Shown here piece after piece: positions 13,872 to 20,257 of a stretch of 22,203 bases of DNA. Made by a program: the position numbers and the translations under genes. The notes under the pieces were generated by a model, which made no database searches, was not told where the DNA came from, and saw nothing but the letters and a program-made list of their open reading frames with translations. The first letter of the stretch is position 1, and each line of letters begins with the position of its first letter. The DNA comes from JBCCHY01 sp039028495 (GTDB taxonomy: Bacteria > Patescibacteriota > Saccharimonadia > Saccharimonadales > VXPC01), in assembly GCA_039028495.1 (NCBI GenBank), contig JBCCHY010000012.1, positions 1 through 22,203 on the forward strand. The letters are read 5' to 3'.

Positions 13872-15422
13872 TCAGACCTTCAACTCGCCCAGCATAGGCA
13901 AAGAATTTTTATAAGTACGCAACTTTTTTATCTGAGCACCATTCAGGGGTATACCATGACTATGTAACTTGATAAGTGAATATAGTAACCCGATGGCGGG
14001 CTCGTTACCTGTTTTTGCAAGTCTGCATACATCATCTAATTTCCCAAAGAGTTCTCGCACCTGCTGTTTTAGGGCGTTGCGGTCATAGTCACCTTGATAA
14101 GACGCGATATATATCGAAAATAGCTCTGCTTCTGCCGCACCAATAGGGTCCAGAATGCAGTATTTATCTTCTCCAGCCTCTACCTGACTTTGATAGGCAT
14201 GTGCCTCTACAGACTTAATTAGAGCATCTAAAAAGCTAGACACGTTGCCTAGCATCTCAGGCGTATATCTTTCGCCTAGTACTTCAAGAGATGCAAAGTT
14301 ACCTAGGTTGGCTTCAATAATCCAAGCACGTTTATCCTCGTCAACTATTAGATCATAGCCCACTGGTACTGCAATGCCGTTATTGTGTGTTGCTAACCTA
14401 CTGTCTGCCCCCTCAGCAGCTCTACTGATAGATAGCAGCACATCGTCGCCAAGTGTTCTATCTCTAACAAAGTCTGGTGTGTACATATCTTCTGCGCCTT
14501 GGGCAAAATTTATCGCAGTTAATTCTTTGTCGCTGGAGGCTTTATACCTAATCGTACCCGCATGATAACCATCAAATCCGATAGCACGCGCATTCCATTG
14601 AGTCCCCTCAGTATCTATGCTTAAGGGGCATATGTACTGCTGAACAACCATTGCGCCATATTTATTGGCTCTTTTTCTCAGCAACTTTGCAAGAGTGTCC
14701 TGCGTTAGGGATCTACGGTTCAAGATGTCTATGCCATTACCTCTCTCTCCATATTCTGGTTTCAGCACGATCCTATCGTAATTGCCGCTAAGATCGAGTA
14801 TCTCTTCTGCAGATTCTTTCGCTGGCTCTAGTAGCGGAATCGTCCAAGGAATGCTTACATGTTTGGCATCTTGAAATATATTTGCATACCGCCATGAAGA
14901 CTGCAGGTCGGGGTATAAATAGAAAGGGGCTAGTGTCAATGTGCCAAGAGCGCCCAGGGCCTCTCTTGTGCCCGAATAGGGAGGATGAGGTGAAGATATA
15001 TGATCAATAAGGTCTACCGGTATACCTTCGTCTGAGTAAAAACTTACAAGCCTACCTGCGGAATCGTCGATGGACACACCTGTATTTACTATCACTCTGC
15101 CAGTATCTGAGCTTACTGTTTCAGAAGCAACGCCAGCTATAAGCGCTATGATGTTTATTTGCTTGTCCCCATTCGCGGCTCTCAGCGCGTTCGCATACAT
15201 CAATGCGGTATTTGCCAGCAAAGATCTGTGATAATAGAAAGCATATGTAGGTAGAGAAGGGTCGTAGAAGCCACTTGTTTCAGTAACGCTATGAAGCTCG
15301 AGATGATCATCTTGAGACCATAGCCTACGTATTTCCTCGGTCATATTAAATGTAGCCTCACGGTAAGCTCTTATTGAATCGTCATTAAAGCGATTTATCC
15401 CTTTTGATTGCACTAAACTCAT
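13872..15422 (-). CDS. ATP-grasp fold ligase-like enzyme, substrate unknown
   Basis: A 516-residue soluble protein. The ATP-grasp core spans about residues 190-390: RIVLKPEYGERGNGIDIL gives the ATP-binding lysine K221 and glycine loop 225-230; AMVVQQYI (257-264) is the hinge; WNARAIGFDGYHAGTIRYKA is the central sheet; GYDLIVDEDKRAWIIEANLGN supplies the metal ligands D357, E370 and N372. The N-terminal 190 residues hold a pre-ATP-grasp-like domain and the last 100 are helical. Such enzymes join a carboxylate to an amine or thiol through an acyl phosphate; peptides, siderophores and amino-acid conjugates are known substrates. The partner gene is the small acidic protein downstream. A TAGTAT box lies six bases before the ATG. 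Confidence 0.8.
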   Translation of the reverse strand: MSLVQSKGINRFNDDSIRAYREATFNMTEEIRRLWSQDDHLELHSVTETSGFYDPSLPTYAFYYHRSLLANTALMYANALRAANGDKQINIIALIAGVASETVSSDTGRVIVNTGVSIDDSAGRLVSFYSDEGIPVDLIDHISSPHPPYSGTREALGALGTLTLAPFYLYPDLQSSWRYANIFQDAKHVSIPWTIPLLEPAKESAEEILDLSGNYDRIVLKPEYGERGNGIDILNRRSLTQDTLAKLLRKRANKYGAMVVQQYICPLSIDTEGTQWNARAIGFDGYHAGTIRYKASSDKELTAINFAQGAEDMYTPDFVRDRTLGDDVLLSISRAAEGADSRLATHNNGIAVPVGYDLIVDEDKRAWIIEANLGNFASLEVLGERYTPEMLGNVSSFLDALIKSVEAHAYQSQVEAGEDKYCILDPIGAAEAELFSIYIASYQGDYDRNALKQQVRELFGKLDDVCRLAKTGNEPAIGLLYSLIKLHSHGIPLNGAQIKKLRTYKNSLPMLGELKV

Positions 15423-15428
15423 GGATAG

Positions 15429-15434
15429 ATACTA
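15429..15434 (-). promoter_or_regulatory. -10 candidate TAGTAT, leaderless
   Basis: Minus strand TAGTAT ending six bases before the ATP-grasp ATG at 15422. Geometry matches the other leaderless genes of the window. Confidence 0.5.
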
Positions 15435-15483
15435 CAGTTAGCCTATTGATCAACAAAGCATGAGCTTATGTCAGTGCTTAATT

Positions 15484-15497
15484 GGAGACTAGGGATC
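15484..15497. repeat. Copy of the tRNA-Gln 3' end (14 bases)
   Basis: GGAGACTAGGGATC is identical to 15860-15873, which is the complement of the T-stem and acceptor 3' strand of the tRNA-Gln gene. It stands 376 bases away in the same orientation, like an attachment-site remnant. Confidence 0.6.
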
Positions 15498-15671
15498 TAG
15501 AGACAAGCTCCAGGCGTCTGCGCTCATTCGAAGAAAATACAAATCATAGATTTGTGCTTTCTTCTCATTTCACTTGTCTTCGTAACCTAGCCCTACGGGC
15601 TACCTAGGTTCGTCTGCCTGGTCACAGCAGCCAAGTTAAAACCCGCCAAATAGGCGGGCCATAACTTGGCT
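15498..15671. other. Gene-free, hairpin-rich segment
   Basis: No convincing open frame. It holds a compound hairpin at 15584-15610 (AGCCC tac GGGCT inside AACCT/AGGTT), AGACAAG (15501 region) complementary to CTTGTCT (about 15573), and CCAGGC complementary to GCCTGG. TAGAGAC at 15498-15504 is also complementary to GTCTCTA at 15805-15811. Many competing pairings suggest a structured RNA or a recombination site, but I cannot name a family. Confidence 0.4.
15631..15669 (-). terminator. Strong compound hairpin, terminator-like on the minus strand
   Basis: CCAAGTTA (15631-15638) pairs with TAACTTGG (15662-15669) and CCCGCC (15642-15647) pairs with GGCGGG (15653-15658). Read on the minus strand the inner GC stem is followed by TTTT. 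It lies downstream of tRNA-Gln and the long repeat copy on that strand. Confidence 0.5.
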
Positions 15672-15845
15672 CGGAGACTAGGGAGTAAGTATATATAGCT
15701 CCTCGGCAACATTTTCAACCCACTGGGTTAAAAATGCTCGTCGGCCAAGCAAGGAAAACGTCAACTGCCACTGGCAGTTTCCGACCCAGGGGTTCGATCC
15801 CGTCGTCTCTACAAAATCTAAAGAACCGACCATAAAAGTCGGCTC
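15672..15845 (+). repeat. Structured repeat element, long copy (A)
   Basis: Long relative of 13252-13340. Its outer blocks match that copy; between them it carries 91 bases with two further hairpins that share an ACT loop (AACCC act GGGTT within CATTTT/AAAATG, and AACTGCC act GGCAGTT) and a tRNA-like T-loop TTCGATC at 15793-15799. The first bases repeat the tRNA-Gln 3' end: TTGGCTCGGAGACTAGGGA is identical over 19 bases around 15667 and 15854. GGAGAC at 15673-15678 can pair with GTCTCT at 15805-15810, closing the whole unit. No open frame of note. Confidence 0.65.
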
Positions 15846-15854
15846 CTTAGATTT
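15814..15854 (-). terminator. Hairpin immediately downstream of tRNA-Gln
   Basis: AAATCTAA (15814-15821) pairs with TTAGATTT (15847-15854), and CCGAC (15826-15830) pairs with GTCGG (15838-15842) around the loop CATAAAA. On the minus strand it begins at the encoded CCA end of the tRNA and ends in a T-rich GATTTTG. It is also the end block of the structured repeat. Confidence 0.55.
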
Positions 15855-15927
15855 GGCTCGGAGACTAGGGATCGAACCTAGATTGCCAGTGCCAGAAACT
15901 GGTGTCCTACCATTAGACGATCTCCGA
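15854..15927 (-). tRNA. tRNA-Gln, anticodon CUG
   Basis: A 74-base gene including an encoded CCA. Acceptor TCGGAGA pairs with TCTCCGA, the discriminator is G, the D-arm reads GTCTAATGGTAGGAC, the anticodon stem CCAGT pairs with ACTGG around the loop TTCTGGC (anticodon CTG after T33), and the T-arm is CTAGG-TTCGATC-CCTAG. All four arms pair fully. It decodes CAG. A terminator-like hairpin follows directly, and partial copies of its 3' end and a decayed copy of its 5' half flank it. Confidence 0.93.
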
Positions 15928-15940
15928 ATACGGATTTGTA

Positions 15941-16020
15941 ACGGAGATCAGCTTCTGGTCTGGCAACTAGCCCTAGCGTCAGTGCTAGAACCTGGTGTGC
16001 TTGCCTAAGACGATCTCCGA
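15941..16020 (-). pseudogene. Decayed tRNA-Gln copy / tRNA-like hairpin
   Basis: The first 13 bases, TCGGAGATCGTCT (from 16020), are identical to the tRNA-Gln 5' end; CACCAG, TTCT and GCACTG of the anticodon arm are recognisable in register. The D-arm no longer pairs and there is no T-loop. Yet CGGAGATC near the 5' end is fully complementary to GATCTCCG at the 3' end, so an acceptor-like stem of eight pairs persists. It lies 13 bases upstream of the intact tRNA. Probably a duplicated tRNA in decay; not functional as a tRNA. Confidence 0.65.
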
Positions 16021-16074
16021 ATGTAGCGGTTATTTTACCGCAAAGATCTGCTGTAGACTAGATCTACCCAATGG

Positions 16075-18294
16075 TTACTGTCTGACCCTTTCATTTAAGT
16101 CAGTCATGCGTTTAACCTCTGCAAGTAAGCTCAGGAATTGCAGATCTGTCATGCCTCTTGCGTTCATAATATCTCGCATATAGTCCGTTGGGTTGAAGCC
16201 AGACTCAGTTTTTCGGGCCCTTAGGCCGGCTGGAGTTTTTGGTCTATCGTCCTTACTCAGTTTCATAAATTCCATAATCTTAACTTGTCGTGCATGGATT
16301 ACGCGCTGAGCGCCAGGCCTCAGTCTCTTTAGCTCATCACCTCTTACAAGAGTTTGTCTAGCCCAGCTTAGAAGTGTTTGGTAATTTTCTACCTTATCGT
16401 ATGTGTTCGTCTCTACGGCTTTGTTTGTGTTATGAAGAGATGATTTTCTTTTTGATGCAGCTTTTCTCGGGCTAGCTTTCCTCCTTTGACGCTTGACCGG
16501 TATGCCGCCGAAGACTTTATTAATCGCACCTTCGGTGTACATTTGTCGCACATGGCCATCAAGGAGCCTAGGCCGTGAAGACACCCCGGAAGCTTTCAGC
16601 TGTGCATTTAGCTCCGACCTAGTTAGCCGTGAGTATGCAGGATTTTTTCGTAGCTCTTCGTAAAGCTGCCCGAAGGTTATATCTGTAGCTCGTGCTTTCT
16701 TTATCTCAGAACCATCAATTAAGATCTGCATTGAGTCTGGTGAGATAAATTGAATAGTTCGATCGCCATTCCTCTCGCTTGCAGTTACGATGTTGTGCTC
16801 ATCAATCATTGAGTGTAACTGAGCTTCTTCAATCCCGAGCATCCGTGCCGCCAGTGAGACTGGGCGCCATGAGTAGGGGATTGATTCGTGGCCATATGCT
16901 ATACGAATATCTTCAATTGCTGCCGGGTCAATAGCCTTAACTAGCTCTTGGATATTACCTGGAACCGAAGCGGTCTTTTTGGCTCCTGACCTAGCTGTAG
17001 GGTAACTCTTTTTAACAGGAGCCAGTGGGCGGTACCCCTTACCCTCTCTTTGATTAAGAAGTATGTCCCTATGCGTTATCTGCGGCCTCCTGCTGCCCTC
17101 AACACGGTATAGGAGCTCGTGGTAGTGGGCTATCTTACCAGGGACTTTACGAAGCAGCCTGCCCAAAGCCTGTTCTGCAAAAACAACTGAGCCAATCGCC
17201 CTCATCTGAACACCAAAGCTTATGTTTGGGCAGTCAAGACCCTCTGTTAGTACGTCTACGCCTGTCACAACATCAAGCCCATCAGTATTTAGCTGATGAA
17301 TGATGTCTACCAGATTTGGTGTTTCCCCATCAACATGCCTGCAGCGAATTTTTCTAGTTTGCCCGTCTTCGCCTGTGACTTCTAGTTCACTGATAATTTT
17401 CGTCATTAACTTAGAGTGAGCTCTGTTTCCTCCACGGGCGCAAAATACTATTCCCCGCCCACCGTTTTCAACTTCTGCCTGGACAATTCTTGCGGCTGTT
17501 AGGTTATCAGGGTTTTCGGCACTCATTAGTTGGTTGAACAAGCTTGTTTGACCGATATCCTCACCGCTACTGGATGCTTGGATCACGGTATGAGCTGGGT
17601 AGAGGAATCCTTCGACATCAGATATAAACCCTCCTTCAATGCCATCAGTTATAGATCTCTCGATACCCCTAACCGGGAACATATCAAATACATGAAACAT
17701 ATCTGTATAGGCCGGAGTGGCAGAAAAACCAACGAGTAAATTGCCTGGGTTTATAAGTCTGACTAGTCCGCCCCACGCCGCACTTTTATCGATAACATGG
17801 TGCATCTCATCACAGACAGTTACAGTAGGTCTTATTTGGTCAATTTGTCCACGCTCTATTGCTCCTGGTAGTGATTGGTACATCATCAATGTAACGTCAG
17901 CTGGTGTGTGTTTATGCGGCTGGTGCTCTGCGATGCTGAGACTTGGTGTGAAGCTGAATCCTCCTCCGGTTGCACCGCCTGCTTGTTCGCGTATTGATGT
18001 TCTTGGTGTGAGCATCAAAGCATCAAGTGTTTCACGACCCTGTTCCCTAGTAGATCTTTGCATCATTCTCATGATTTCTGCAGCCACAACTGTTTTACCT
18101 GACCCAGTAGGGTCAACCATGGCTATCCCTGTGCCTTCAGCAAACATGTCTACAGTGACTTCTCTTCCAGCTTGTCTGAAAGCATCAATAGCTACTCTTT
18201 GATGGGGTCGTAGGTGGTCTGCGGCAGTATCGCTGGGGTCATAAAGCTCAATAGCGGATCTAATAAGCTCATGATTTTGTTCTACAACACTCAT
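16075..18294 (-). CDS. Superfamily 2 DEAD/DEAH-box helicase-like ATPase
   Basis: A 739-residue protein. A RPHQ motif at residues 29-32, Walker A DPTGSGKT at 61-68, motif II DEMH at 162-165, motif III SAT at 191-193, motif V VVTGVDVLTEGLD at 342-354 and motif VI QALGRLLR at 375-382 outline a complete SF2 helicase of the type III restriction/Res-like kind. The C-terminal 350 residues are not a known nuclease; they hold helical DNA-binding-like segments and a basic linker (KRQRRKASPRKAASKRK). No methylase or nuclease neighbour is present. The start is set at the ATG at 18294: an extended -10 box lies 12 bases upstream, inside the longer open frame. The gene sits next to the tRNA-Gln repeat area. 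Confidence 0.85.
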   Translation of the reverse strand: MSVVEQNHELIRSAIELYDPSDTAADHLRPHQRVAIDAFRQAGREVTVDMFAEGTGIAMVDPTGSGKTVVAAEIMRMMQRSTREQGRETLDALMLTPRTSIREQAGGATGGGFSFTPSLSIAEHQPHKHTPADVTLMMYQSLPGAIERGQIDQIRPTVTVCDEMHHVIDKSAAWGGLVRLINPGNLLVGFSATPAYTDMFHVFDMFPVRGIERSITDGIEGGFISDVEGFLYPAHTVIQASSSGEDIGQTSLFNQLMSAENPDNLTAARIVQAEVENGGRGIVFCARGGNRAHSKLMTKIISELEVTGEDGQTRKIRCRHVDGETPNLVDIIHQLNTDGLDVVTGVDVLTEGLDCPNISFGVQMRAIGSVVFAEQALGRLLRKVPGKIAHYHELLYRVEGSRRPQITHRDILLNQREGKGYRPLAPVKKSYPTARSGAKKTASVPGNIQELVKAIDPAAIEDIRIAYGHESIPYSWRPVSLAARMLGIEEAQLHSMIDEHNIVTASERNGDRTIQFISPDSMQILIDGSEIKKARATDITFGQLYEELRKNPAYSRLTRSELNAQLKASGVSSRPRLLDGHVRQMYTEGAINKVFGGIPVKRQRRKASPRKAASKRKSSLHNTNKAVETNTYDKVENYQTLLSWARQTLVRGDELKRLRPGAQRVIHARQVKIMEFMKLSKDDRPKTPAGLRARKTESGFNPTDYMRDIMNARGMTDLQFLSLLAEVKRMTDLNERVRQ

Positions 18295-18306
18295 AGTTCG
18301 CCTAAC

Positions 18307-18315
18307 TTTATAACA
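18307..18315 (-). promoter_or_regulatory. Extended -10 promoter (TGtTATAAA)
   Basis: Ends 12 bases before the ATG at 18294, giving a leader of about five bases. It excludes the upstream ATG at 18339 as the main start. Confidence 0.65.
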
Positions 18316-18348
18316 AAAAGCTAATTTTCCGAAACACAAGCGCTGAGG

Positions 18349-18906
18349 CTAGAGAAGGTTCGATATAACCGCGTCGAAGCTAGGGTTGGCGTAGGCGCCG
18401 TAGGTTTTGAGCAGTTCGCCGTTATCGCCGACAAGTACTGTGGTGGTCTGGTTACGCACACCGTATTTGTCCTTTAGTGCAGACTCCTCATCGTAGTCGA
18501 CTTTGAATATAGTTGTATCTGCCGGGATGGTGGAGCTCAGAATGTCGTTCTCTAGACGGCGGCACTGTGGACACCAGTCAGCGTGGAAAAACAGTATTTT
18601 ATTACCCGAAGTCGCCGAGATGGCACCATCGTAGTAGTCGGTATACTGCCCGCTGCTAGCTGGTTCTGAGTTGGCTGCATCAGATTGATTGTTGTTGCCA
18701 GTGTCAGTTTCGTCGGTTTCCTCCGCGGTACTAGCCTGGTCCAGCGTTTCTGTAGTTGGTTCTGTCGCAGTTGCCTGGGTGCTGGTAGGTGCCGTCGTAC
18801 TCGTGCTTGTGCGTGACGCAGTTTGTGTTTCGTCTTCACCACTTCGCGCAACAAAAATACCTGCACCAACAATCATTAACAAGAGCGCTATTAGTATGTA
18901 TCTCAT
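18349..18906 (-). CDS. Membrane-anchored thioredoxin-like protein
   Basis: A 185-residue protein: one N-terminal span (residues 2-20), a Ser/Thr/Glu-rich linker of about 65 residues that should reach through the envelope, and a thioredoxin domain from about 88 to the end. The active site FFHADWCPQCRRLE has C112 and C115. The loop that normally carries the cis-proline reads VRNQTTTVLV, with Thr in place of Pro, as in a minority of thioredoxin-like proteins. Likely an extracytoplasmic thiol-disulfide exchanger. It is divergent from the flavinylation locus, and its -10 box is 34 bases from the opposing one. Confidence 0.88.
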   Translation of the reverse strand: MRYILIALLLMIVGAGIFVARSGEDETQTASRTSTSTTAPTSTQATATEPTTETLDQASTAEETDETDTGNNNQSDAANSEPASSGQYTDYYDGAISATSGNKILFFHADWCPQCRRLENDILSSTIPADTTIFKVDYDEESALKDKYGVRNQTTTVLVGDNGELLKTYGAYANPSFDAVISNLL

Positions 18907-18915
18907 GACTATGTC

Positions 18916-18924
18916 AGTCTATCA
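18916..18924 (-). promoter_or_regulatory. Extended -10 promoter (TGaTAGACT)
   Basis: Ends nine bases before the ATG at 18906; nearly leaderless. It forms a compact divergent promoter with 18953-18961. Confidence 0.6.
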
Positions 18925-18952
18925 CGGGTTTTCTGAGAGTCAGCTGAATACC

Positions 18953-18961
18953 TGCTAGAAT
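18953..18961 (+). promoter_or_regulatory. Extended -10 promoter (TGcTAGAAT), leaderless
   Basis: Ends seven bases before the ATG at 18969, so the flavinylation transcript should begin at its first start codon. Confidence 0.65.
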
Positions 18962-18968
18962 AGTACAT

Positions 18969-19226
18969 ATGTACGATATCTTTTTAGTGCTACACATAGC
19001 TGCAGGACTTATGGTTATAGTTGGGTCAGCCGCTGAGCTAACAAGTAGTAGGCTTATAAAAAGTACAGCAGGGTTCTTTAGCGCATCGCTAGTTGGCACC
19101 TTAGTCTCTGGCGCTTTGCTAGCATTCAGTGGTGCAGGGTTCGGGAGGGTTTGTCTGAGTGCCGCTGCACTCATTGTTGTCACTGTGCCTCTCAGGAACT
19201 TCTCAGTTAGAAAAAATAGTGTGTAG
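18969..19226 (+). CDS. Small three-span membrane protein of the flavinylation locus
   Basis: An 85-residue protein with hydrophobic segments at about 4-22, 36-55 and 60-76 and a basic tail (RNFSVRKNSV). A histidine sits in the first span (VLHIAAGLMVIVGSA) and one cysteine in the third. The pattern resembles small membrane subunits that sit beside FMN-binding domain proteins, but no family can be named. It is first in the run with the two FMN-domain genes and apbE; the next ATG follows after 24 bases with GAGG in between. A role as membrane partner for electron entry is inference. Confidence 0.75.
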   Translation: MYDIFLVLHIAAGLMVIVGSAAELTSSRLIKSTAGFFSASLVGTLVSGALLAFSGAGFGRVCLSAAALIVVTVPLRNFSVRKNSV

Positions 19227-19250
19227 GTACGAAAGAGGATTAGCCCACAA

Positions 19251-19718
19251 ATGAATCAAACAACCACAAAAGCAGCCGGAGCTCTCGTCATAAGCGCTGC
19301 TCTTATACTGGGTGTTTACTTAGCTGTAGCTACACTTGGTGATGATCCGGTTGCAGTAGACACGGCGAGCACGAGTAGCCAACCAGACCAGGCTAATGTT
19401 CCTACAAATACTGTCATAAAATATGCCGATGGCACATACAGTGCGACAAAGACCTATAGAGTTCCTGAAGGCCACACAGATGAGATTTCTATCGAGCTTA
19501 GTCTGAAGGACGATGTAATTTCTTCGATTGTGGTTGATACGGTTGCAACCAATAATGAGTCGGTGGAGCATCAGGATAAGTTTGATCCGCTAATCGTCGG
19601 CGAAGTAGAAGGGAAAAGCCTAGACGAAGCAGACATCTCTAGATTAGGAGGAGCTTCACTAACTAGTAGTGCATTTAACGATCTGCTGCAGGCCGTACGC
19701 AATGAAGCACAGACATAG
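19251..19718 (+). CDS. Membrane-anchored FMN-binding domain protein 1
   Basis: A 155-residue protein with one span (about 9-29), a short linker and an FMN-binding domain (PF04205 type) outside the membrane. YADGTYSATKTY (58-69) is the usual opening strand and RLGGASLTSSAF (131-142) the flavinylation site; T138 would carry FMN through a phosphoester bond made by ApbE. The first position of the consensus S/T-G-A-S/T-x-T is Gly here, a mild departure. Closely related to the next gene by tandem duplication (shared ISA-LI-GVYLA span, YADGTYS, GASLT). Likely a one- or two-electron carrier at the cell surface. Confidence 0.88.
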   Translation: MNQTTTKAAGALVISAALILGVYLAVATLGDDPVAVDTASTSSQPDQANVPTNTVIKYADGTYSATKTYRVPEGHTDEISIELSLKDDVISSIVVDTVATNNESVEHQDKFDPLIVGEVEGKSLDEADISRLGGASLTSSAFNDLLQAVRNEAQT

Positions 19719-19749
19719 GTAAACTAAGTAAAGGTTAAGAGGGGTTAAT

Positions 19750-20256
19750 ATGAACGCAAACACACCAAAGATAGCTGGAGTACTAATTATCAGCGCAGTT
19801 TTAATCATCGGGGTATATCTGGCTGCCACTCAGCTGGGAGATGACACCGATACTGCAAGCACAGCGACTACGTCGTCGCAGTCGGTTTCTGACAACAACA
19901 CAGCATCAGAGACCAGTGAGTTGTCTGACTCCGCACCACAGACGACTGTTGAATATGCAGATGGTACATACTCGGTAGCTGCCCCCTACACATCACCAGG
20001 TGGAGCAGAATCGATAGAGGTAGACGTAACTGTTAGTGACAGTCAGATTACTGCAGTCAGTGTTGAGGGCGAAGCAGGTACGCCGACATCTGAACAAATA
20101 CAGGCAGGATTCATTGACGCCATAGCTGATGCCGTCATCGGTCAGGAGATTGGCAATGCAGAGATCAACAAGCTAGCTGGCGCATCATTGACCACAGCTG
20201 CGTTCAACAACGCCCTAGAGGATATTAGGGCTGATGCAATAGTCGATCAGAGCTAG
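19750..20256 (+). CDS. Membrane-anchored FMN-binding domain protein 2
   Basis: A 168-residue paralogue of the preceding protein with the same N-terminal span (IAGVLIISAVLIIGVYLAATQLGDD, shortened here: about 8-28), a longer Ser/Thr linker (about 31-66) and an FMN-binding domain. YADGTYSVAAPY opens the domain and KLAGASLTTAAF (141-152) is the acceptor site with T148. AGAGGGG five to six bases before the ATG is the best ribosome-binding site of the locus. The longer linker would place its flavin further from the membrane than that of protein 1, which suggests a relay. ApbE begins one base after its stop. Confidence 0.88.
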   Translation: MNANTPKIAGVLIISAVLIIGVYLAATQLGDDTDTASTATTSSQSVSDNNTASETSELSDSAPQTTVEYADGTYSVAAPYTSPGGAESIEVDVTVSDSQITAVSVEGEAGTPTSEQIQAGFIDAIADAVIGQEIGNAEINKLAGASLTTAAFNNALEDIRADAIVDQS

Positions 20257-20257
20257 A

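Noticed and set aside
15498..15811. Complete tmRNA gene on the plus strand (TAGAGAC at 15498 complementary to GTCTCTA at 15805)
   Set aside because: The 5' domain lacks the conserved GG-x-TTCGAC segment, no tag reading frame ending in Ala-Ala is visible, the T-stem is imperfect and no CCA follows. Kept only as a tRNA/tmRNA-like 3' end.
13252..16020. CRISPR array
   Set aside because: Repeats are few, unequally spaced and of unequal length, with no cas genes.
18295..18339. Fifteen extra N-terminal residues of the helicase
   Set aside because: An extended -10 box at 18307-18315 lies within them; the ATG at 18294 fits the promoter geometry.
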